Shown here piece by piece: positions 6,583-10,903 of a stretch of 10,903 nt of DNA (position 1 is the stretch's first letter; the number at the start of each line of letters is the position of its first letter). Source of the DNA: Smithella sp. ME-1 (GTDB lineage: Bacteria > Desulfobacterota > Syntrophia > Syntrophales > Smithellaceae); NCBI GenBank assembly GCA_000495415.1, contig AWGX01000240.1, positions 1-10,903 of the forward strand, given 5' to 3'. Under the pieces are notes generated by a model, which worked only from the letters and a program-made list of their open reading frames with translations, was not told the origin of the DNA and searched no databases. The position numbers and the translations under genes are program-made.

Positions 6583-7281
6583 ATGACAAACGATTCAACC
6601 GTTTACGCAAAATATATATTCCTGGATATCGTCAAGTATTCAACCCGCTCGGTGGAAGGCCAAACGGCCATTATTAAAGCTCTAAATGAGATAGTCGAAC
6701 AAGTTGCGAATGAATACAAAATAGATGCCGATCACGCAATTTATATTCCTACCGGAGACGGTATGTGCATAGGACTTATAAATGTTATCAATCCATATGA
6801 TATTCACTTACGTATGTCATTGGATATATTGAATCTGATCGAGAAACATAATAAAAAAGAATTAAACCCGGCTTGCAAATTTAATGTCAGAATCGGAATC
6901 AATGAAAATGATGACAACCTGGTTACCGATATCAATGGTAAAAGAAACTTTGCCGGTAACGGCATCAATATCGCCCAAAGAATAATGAGCTGTGGCGATG
7001 CAAACATGATTATCGTTTCTTCGTCAGTCAAAGACCGTCTTTCGGCGAGGGATGCTTATTTAAATAAATTTAAAGGCTATAAAGTCACTATTAAGCATGG
7101 TGAAAAAATAACCGTTTACCAATATATTGATAATAGTATCCGTTACCTTTCTACTGACACGCCCTCTGCCATTTTGAAAGAAGAAAAAAGAAGAAAAAAC
7201 AAGATGTACACAAAACCTCTAAGCTTTCTCTTTGGTTACATCTCTGATAAGTTAACTGACAAAGATACAAAAACCAATTGA
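6583..7281 (+). CDS. Class III adenylate/guanylate cyclase-domain protein
   Basis: A 232-aa soluble protein that is little more than one class III nucleotidyl cyclase domain; these make cAMP or cGMP as head-to-tail dimers. The two metal-binding aspartates are Asp15 in FLDIVKYS and Asp59 in PTGDGM. FAGNGINIAQRI (123-134) provides the transition-state residues Asn129 and Arg133. VRIGIN (102-107) and MIIVSSSV (142-149) are the flanking core strands. By my alignment with mycobacterial-type cyclases (DVWGDAVN), Asn122 stands where the purine-selecting Asp would be, so the substrate cannot be stated. Residues 195-232 are a basic tail (KEEKRRKNK) with no recognised domain. A GGGAG ribosome-binding site lies upstream of the ATG. 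It follows the HD-GYP gene by 142 bases. It could also be a degenerate, non-catalytic domain, but the visible catalytic residues argue against that. Confidence 0.85.
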   Translation: MTNDSTVYAKYIFLDIVKYSTRSVEGQTAIIKALNEIVEQVANEYKIDADHAIYIPTGDGMCIGLINVINPYDIHLRMSLDILNLIEKHNKKELNPACKFNVRIGINENDDNLVTDINGKRNFAGNGINIAQRIMSCGDANMIIVSSSVKDRLSARDAYLNKFKGYKVTIKHGEKITVYQYIDNSIRYLSTDTPSAILKEEKRRKNKMYTKPLSFLFGYISDKLTDKDTKTN

Positions 7282-7403
7282 TTTGATGTTGAAAGTCAAT
7301 TTGCTGCGCAGCGGATCGCGCTTTCTAATATTTAAAACGCGTCATCTTTTTAATGTAATTTCTGATAACATCCCTTTTTGTTCATTTTATGAGCAATATT
7401 TCA

Positions 7404-7432
7404 TTGACAGACAAAACCGGTTTGATTATCCT
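7404..7432 (+). promoter_or_regulatory. Sigma70-type promoter for the CoA-transferase gene
   Basis: TTGACA (7404-7409), a 17-base spacer and TATCCT (7427-7432), with a perfect -35 and a four-of-six -10. The predicted start near 7439 leaves a leader of about 50 bases before the ATG at 7491. It separates this gene from the cyclase upstream. Confidence 0.55.
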
Positions 7433-7490
7433 CCTTTCACAAAAATAAATGATTATCAAAGAAATCCTATCTGACGGGAGGAAACCAACT

Positions 7491-8714
7491 ATGGCAATTT
7501 CCAACGGACCGCTTCACGGAATTCGAATACTGGATTTGACACAGGCACATGCCGGACCTTTCGGTACAATGCTCTTGGGAGATCTGGGGGCAGAGATTAT
7601 CCGAATTGAACCGCCGACGGGTGATATGACACGTATGGGTGAAACCAAGATGAACATGCTTTTATACTATCCCATGGCACTGGGACGAAACAAGAAAAGC
7701 ATTGTGCTGGATATGGGTTCAGAAGTTGGAAAGCAGGCGTTTTACGATCTTGTTAAAATCTCCGATGTAGTAATCTCCAATTACCGTCCCGGTGTTTCCG
7801 AACGTCTGGGCGTGGACTACGAAACACTTAAAGGAATCAACCCTAAGGTCATTCGCAGTAACATCAGCGGATACGGTGAAACAGGGCCTTACGCGTTATT
7901 TCCTTCTTACGATATCATTGCCTGCGGACAAAGCGGACTTTTAAGCCTTTCGGGAGAACCGGGAAGGTCTCCCGTTATTCCCGGCGGCATCGCTCTCGCG
8001 GATATGCTTGGCGGTACGATGGCAGCGTTCAGCACTCTGGCCGCTCTTGTCAAAAGAAGTAAGGACGGTATTGGAATGCCGGTACAGACCAGCTTATTGG
8101 ATTGTTTGATGACCTTCCAGCAGGTGATGTTTCAGATGTATTTTTCTTTAAACAAAATACCCGGTCCCCAGGGAAACCGCCACCCGATCATGGCCCCCTA
8201 CGGAATCTATCCGACAAAAGACGGATTCATCACCTTCGGACCTTCTGATTCGGACAAAATTATCAAGCTGATAGGTCTCGAATCCATATTAGAGGATGAA
8301 CGGTTTAAAAACACGCTGGCCCGTATAATGAACCGTGTTGAATTCGAGAAACTTTTTGAGGAAGCCCTCCTCCGGAAAACAACACAGGAATGGCTTGTTT
8401 TGCTTCGCGACGAAAATGATATTGCCTGCGGCGCAGTCCTGGATTATCCTCAAGTCACGGAAGATCCACAGGTAAAGCATAATCAAATGATTCTGGAAAT
8501 GGAACTCAACGGTGAGAAATACAAAACCATTGGCCCACTGTTCAAGATGCCGGGAGTTCTTGAAGGAAAACCGGAACCGCCGGCCGATTTGGGACAACAT
8601 ACCGAAGCTGTATTAAAGGAACTTTTAGGTTACTCCGAAAGCCAGATCGAAGCGATTAAAAAGCAAAACGAAGATTCTTTGCCGGAATTGAAAAAACGTC
8701 TAAAAAAACTCTGA
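7491..8714 (+). CDS. Class III CoA-transferase (CaiB/BaiF/Frc family)
   Basis: A 407-aa cytoplasmic enzyme that moves CoA between an acyl-CoA and a free carboxylate. The N-terminus has GIRILDLTQAHAGPFGTMLLGDLGAEIIRIE (10-40), the family's CoA-binding signature. Then come NYRPGV (97-102), GYGETGPY (127-134), the YDIIACGQSGL segment and IALADMLGG, where Asp171 corresponds to the catalytic Asp169 of formyl-CoA transferase, which becomes the covalent aspartyl-CoA thioester. HPIMAPYGIYPTKDGFI and the C-terminal PPADLGQHTEAVLKELLG are also typical. The length is normal. The start is ATG 7491 with GGGAGG nine bases upstream; an in-frame ATG at 7449 lacks a site. The substrate cannot be read from the sequence. 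In an anaerobic acid degrader it could activate fatty or aromatic acids, but no acyl-CoA dehydrogenase or racemase gene adjoins it. Confidence 0.92.
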   Translation: MAISNGPLHGIRILDLTQAHAGPFGTMLLGDLGAEIIRIEPPTGDMTRMGETKMNMLLYYPMALGRNKKSIVLDMGSEVGKQAFYDLVKISDVVISNYRPGVSERLGVDYETLKGINPKVIRSNISGYGETGPYALFPSYDIIACGQSGLLSLSGEPGRSPVIPGGIALADMLGGTMAAFSTLAALVKRSKDGIGMPVQTSLLDCLMTFQQVMFQMYFSLNKIPGPQGNRHPIMAPYGIYPTKDGFITFGPSDSDKIIKLIGLESILEDERFKNTLARIMNRVEFEKLFEEALLRKTTQEWLVLLRDENDIACGAVLDYPQVTEDPQVKHNQMILEMELNGEKYKTIGPLFKMPGVLEGKPEPPADLGQHTEAVLKELLGYSESQIEAIKKQNEDSLPELKKRLKKL

Positions 8715-8748
8715 TGCTGTTCATTTGTTTAGAGTATTTTGGCTGAGA

Positions 8749-8815
8749 CCTATAGACACAATTGAAATTTAAAGATATTTCAAGTTCGCTGAAATAATAC
8801 GAATTGATCTATAGG
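8749..8815. repeat. Nested inverted repeats in the glnS leader
   Basis: CCTATAGA (8749-8756) and TCTATAGG (8808-8815) are perfect 8-bp inverted repeats 51 bases apart. Inside them TTGAAAT (8762-8768) and ATTTCAA (8777-8783) form a second dyad with an 8-base loop. The 223-base gap 8715-8937 holds no ORF worth calling. The structure may be an operator, a leader RNA fold or the 3' end of the CoA-transferase transcript. I do not recognise a T-box or other known riboswitch in it. Confidence 0.4.
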
Positions 8816-8937
8816 CGATTTCTGTACAAAGCACTACTTACTTGTGTTTCACTATTGATGTATTTCTATAAATATAGTAGATTTCATTAGTTATTTTTTA
8901 TGGAATTTTATGGGACTGAAGGAGTTTTAATTCACTA

Positions 8938-10629
8938 ATGACGGAAGCTGTAAGTTCAACTCCCTCTGATTTTATCCGTGATATCATCGATAACGATTTA
9001 AGAATTAACAAAAATGATGGAAAAGTGGCCACCCGTTTTCCGCCGGAACCGAACGGTTACATACATATCGGACACGCCAAGTCCGTATGCCTCAACTTCG
9101 GCATTGCCGCACAATATCAGGGAACCTGCAATCTCCGGCTGGATGATACCGACCCGCTGGGTGAATCCATGGAATTTGTGGAATCAATCATTCGCGATAT
9201 CCGCTGGCTGGGATTCGACTGGGGAGATCGTCTTTATTACGCCTCTGATTATTTCGAAAAGATTTATCAGTTTGCCCTTGAACTTATCAAATCCGGTAAC
9301 GCCTATGTATGCAGCCTGAGCCCCGATGAAGTGAGGGAACAACGTGGAACGTTCACAGAACAGGGGAAGGAAAGTCCCTATCGTAATCGCTCCGTGGAGG
9401 AAAACATAGACTTGTTTCAGAGGATGCGGTCATGCGAGTTTGCGGATGGCGCCCATACACTAAGAGCCAAAATCGATATGGCTTCTCCGAACATTGTCAT
9501 GCGCGATCCCGTAATCTACCGCATCAAACGAGAGCCCCATTACCGCACGGGAACAAAATGGATTATCTATCCCATGTACGACTTCGCCCATTGTCTTTCC
9601 GACGCACTGGAAGGCATTACGCACTCTATCTGCACTCTTGAGTTCGAAAACAATCGTCCGCTCTACGACTGGATAGTGGAGCGACTCATCACCGGCAACC
9701 GTCCGCAACAAATTGAATTCGCCCGTCTCAATTTAAGCTATACAGTTCTCAGCAAACGCCGTCTGATTGAACTTGTGGAAAAAGGTTTTGTCAAAGGATG
9801 GGATGACCCGCGCATGCCTACCGTTTCGGGAATGCGCCGCCGGGGCTACAGACCGGAGGCCATCCGGAACTTTTGCGCCCAGATCGGCGTAGCCAAAAAC
9901 GACAACCTGATTGATGTGGCACTGCTGGAGCACTGCGTCCGCGAAGACCTCAACGAGCACGTACCCCGCGCAATGTGCGTTTTGCATCCCCTGCGCGTTG
10001 TCATTGACAACTACCCTGAAAATCAGATGGAACAATTTGAATGTGCCAATCATCCGCAGAAACCGGAGATGGGCACTCGCAAAGTTCCCTTTTCCAAAGT
10101 TCTCTATATTGAACACGACGATTTCATGGAAAATCCGCAAAAGAAATATCACCGGCTTGGTCCGGGGCGTGAAGTCCGCCTTCGCAACGCCTACGTTATA
10201 AAATTCGAGAGTATGGTGAAGGACGACCGCACCGGGAAAATTGTAGAATTGCACTGCAGTTATGATCCGGCAACACTCAACGGTCCACCGGCTGACGGAC
10301 GTAAAGTGCCGGGCGTTATCCACTGGGTATCTGCCGAGCACTGTGTTCCCACCGAGGTACGCCTATATGACCGTTTGTTTACTATTGAAAATCCCGGAAG
10401 CGAAGAGGCTTTTGTCAATTATTTGAATCCGAATTCCTTGGAAGTCATTACGAATTGCTATGCTGAACAAAACCTGAAAAGCGCTACACCAGGGAAACAA
10501 TTCCAATTTGAAAGACTGGGGTATTTTTGCGTGGACGAAAAGGATTCAGTGCCGGGAAAACTTGTCTTCAATAGAGTGGTACAGCTTCGGGATTCGTGGG
10601 CGAAGATTGCCGGAGGTGACAAAAAATAA
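8938..10629 (+). CDS. glnS: Glutaminyl-tRNA synthetase
   Basis: A 563-aa class I aminoacyl-tRNA synthetase that attaches glutamine to tRNA-Gln in the cytoplasm; the length is close to that of E. coli GlnRS. The HIGH motif is His43-Ile-Gly-His46 in [15 protein letters not shown], and the KMSKS-equivalent is VLSKR (270-274). GlnRS-specific stretches include NLRLDDTDP (65-73), [11 protein letters not shown] (146-156), [18 protein letters not shown] (175-192) and [20 protein letters not shown] (211-230), which distinguish it from GluRS. The C-terminal beta-barrel anticodon-binding region runs from about 345 to the end. The gene looks complete. The ATG at 8938 is the only plausible start because an in-frame stop lies just upstream; AAGGAG at 8919-8924 is 13 bases away, longer than usual, which may mean modest translation. 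A GC-rich hairpin begins about 20 bases after the stop. Confidence 0.97.
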   Translation: MTEAVSSTPSDFIRDIIDNDLRINKNDGKVATRFPPEPNGYIHIGHAKSVCLNFGIAAQYQGTCNLRLDDTDPLGESMEFVESIIRDIRWLGFDWGDRLYYASDYFEKIYQFALELIKSGNAYVCSLSPDEVREQRGTFTEQGKESPYRNRSVEENIDLFQRMRSCEFADGAHTLRAKIDMASPNIVMRDPVIYRIKREPHYRTGTKWIIYPMYDFAHCLSDALEGITHSICTLEFENNRPLYDWIVERLITGNRPQQIEFARLNLSYTVLSKRRLIELVEKGFVKGWDDPRMPTVSGMRRRGYRPEAIRNFCAQIGVAKNDNLIDVALLEHCVREDLNEHVPRAMCVLHPLRVVIDNYPENQMEQFECANHPQKPEMGTRKVPFSKVLYIEHDDFMENPQKKYHRLGPGREVRLRNAYVIKFESMVKDDRTGKIVELHCSYDPATLNGPPADGRKVPGVIHWVSAEHCVPTEVRLYDRLFTIENPGSEEAFVNYLNPNSLEVITNCYAEQNLKSATPGKQFQFERLGYFCVDEKDSVPGKLVFNRVVQLRDSWAKIAGGDKK

Positions 10630-10634
10630 CTGGC

Positions 10635-10790
10635 TATTGAAAAATGCCCCCGGCTTACGCCGGGCTAGCATCTGCGGAGTTTACCCCGGCGAAAGCCGGG
10701 GTTGCGCTTCGGCTCTCGCTGTTCACGTACGCTAAAAGTACGCTCCGCTGCTTGATCCTCGCGCGCCTTGCATATAAGCATTTTTGATTA
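10635..10790. repeat. MITE-like repeat unit downstream of glnS
   Basis: The unit is bounded by imperfect terminal inverted repeats, TATTGAAAAATGC (10635-10647) and GCATTTTTGATTA (10778-10790), matching at 11 of 13 positions. Inside are two GC-rich hairpins: CCCGGC-TTAC-GCCGGG (10649-10664) and ACCCCGGC-GAAA-GCCGGGGT (10683-10702, a GNRA-type loop). Further in, CGTAC and GTACG flank a short loop near 10715-10733. There is no ORF of note. It may serve as the 3' boundary of the glnS transcript. It could be a non-autonomous mobile element or simply an intergenic repeat; no target-site duplication is evident. Confidence 0.55.
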
Positions 10791-10799
10791 GTCTTTTAA

Positions 10800-10845
10800 G
10801 ATTTAGAATATTATAAAGAATAAAAACTATATTCAATTCTAAATC
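10800..10845. repeat. AT-rich 10-bp inverted repeat
   Basis: GATTTAGAAT (10800-10809) and ATTCTAAATC (10836-10845) are perfect inverted repeats around a 26-base AT-rich spacer. The right arm overlaps the inner edge of the right-end repeat. No function is evident. Confidence 0.5.
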
Positions 10846-10903
10846 AAAGATGATGTTGCGGTGGCGAGGAGGAGGCCCGGCATGCGCCGGGTAAACTCTG
10901 AGG
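10837..10903 (-). repeat. 67-bp end repeat, right copy
   Basis: This is the reverse complement of the repeat at 22-88, with 58 of 67 positions identical. It contains the dyad CCCGGC-ATGC-GCCGGG (10876-10891). The window stops at CTGAGG, exactly where the left copy continues into a palindrome, as expected if an assembly broke in a multi-copy repeat. Confidence 0.85.

Noticed and set aside
7283..7474. A 63-aa ORF between the cyclase and the CoA-transferase
   Set aside because: It has no ribosome-binding site or recognisable protein features, runs over the predicted CoA-transferase promoter and reaches that gene's ribosome-binding region.
9733..10341. A 202-aa minus-strand ORF within glnS
   Set aside because: It is an antisense shadow of glnS in a GC-richer stretch; it lacks family features and a plausible ribosome-binding context.
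22..10903. A composite transposon defined by the end repeats
   Set aside because: There is no transposase or integrase gene, the cargo is housekeeping and metabolic, and the same modules recur elsewhere in the window, so dispersed repeats are more likely.

Overview
The window reads as chromosomal DNA of a strictly anaerobic, probably syntrophic bacterium, most likely a Deltaproteobacterium of the Syntrophales (Smithella/Syntrophus-like). This rests on gene content: a tungsten-type aldehyde:ferredoxin oxidoreductase, a class III (CaiB/Frc) CoA-transferase, a DUF1847 protein, a selenocysteine-containing peroxiredoxin-like protein, glutaminyl-tRNA synthetase, and large PAS/HD-GYP signalling proteins. 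The taxonomic call is inference; there is no rRNA or other marker to fix it. Both ends lie inside the same kind of repeat in opposite orientation, which suggests a contig that was cut at dispersed repeats.

Layout. Positions 1-313 hold repeats (an end repeat, then two tandem hairpins) and one promoter-like site. A doubtful 71-codon ORF (314-529) precedes a DUF1847 cysteine-rich protein (504-1262) and, 53 bases later, a peroxiredoxin-like selenoprotein (1316-1786). The selenoprotein reading frame crosses an in-frame TGA at 1445-1447 that is followed by a bacterial SECIS-like hairpin. Convergent with it, on the minus strand, is an aldehyde:ferredoxin oxidoreductase (1860-4055) whose stop codon lies inside a repeat hairpin. 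Divergent from that gene, a plus-strand series follows: a REC-PAS-PAS-PAS-HD-GYP response regulator (4248-6440), a class III nucleotidyl cyclase-like protein (6583-7281), a CaiB/Frc-family CoA-transferase (7491-8714) and glnS (8938-10629). The right end (10630-10903) is a repeat cluster.

How the genes fit together. The left pair (DUF1847 and the selenoprotein) looks like a thiol/selenol redox unit. The oxidoreductase and the CoA-transferase fit carboxylic-acid/aldehyde/acyl-CoA metabolism of an anaerobe, but they are not in one operon. The HD-GYP and cyclase genes are neighbouring second-messenger genes, with a good sigma70-type promoter between them, so they need not be co-transcribed. glnS is housekeeping and seems to have its own leader. 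The most notable item is the selenoprotein, which ordinary gene calling would truncate or miss. I saw no CRISPR array, tRNA, rRNA, transposase or phage gene.
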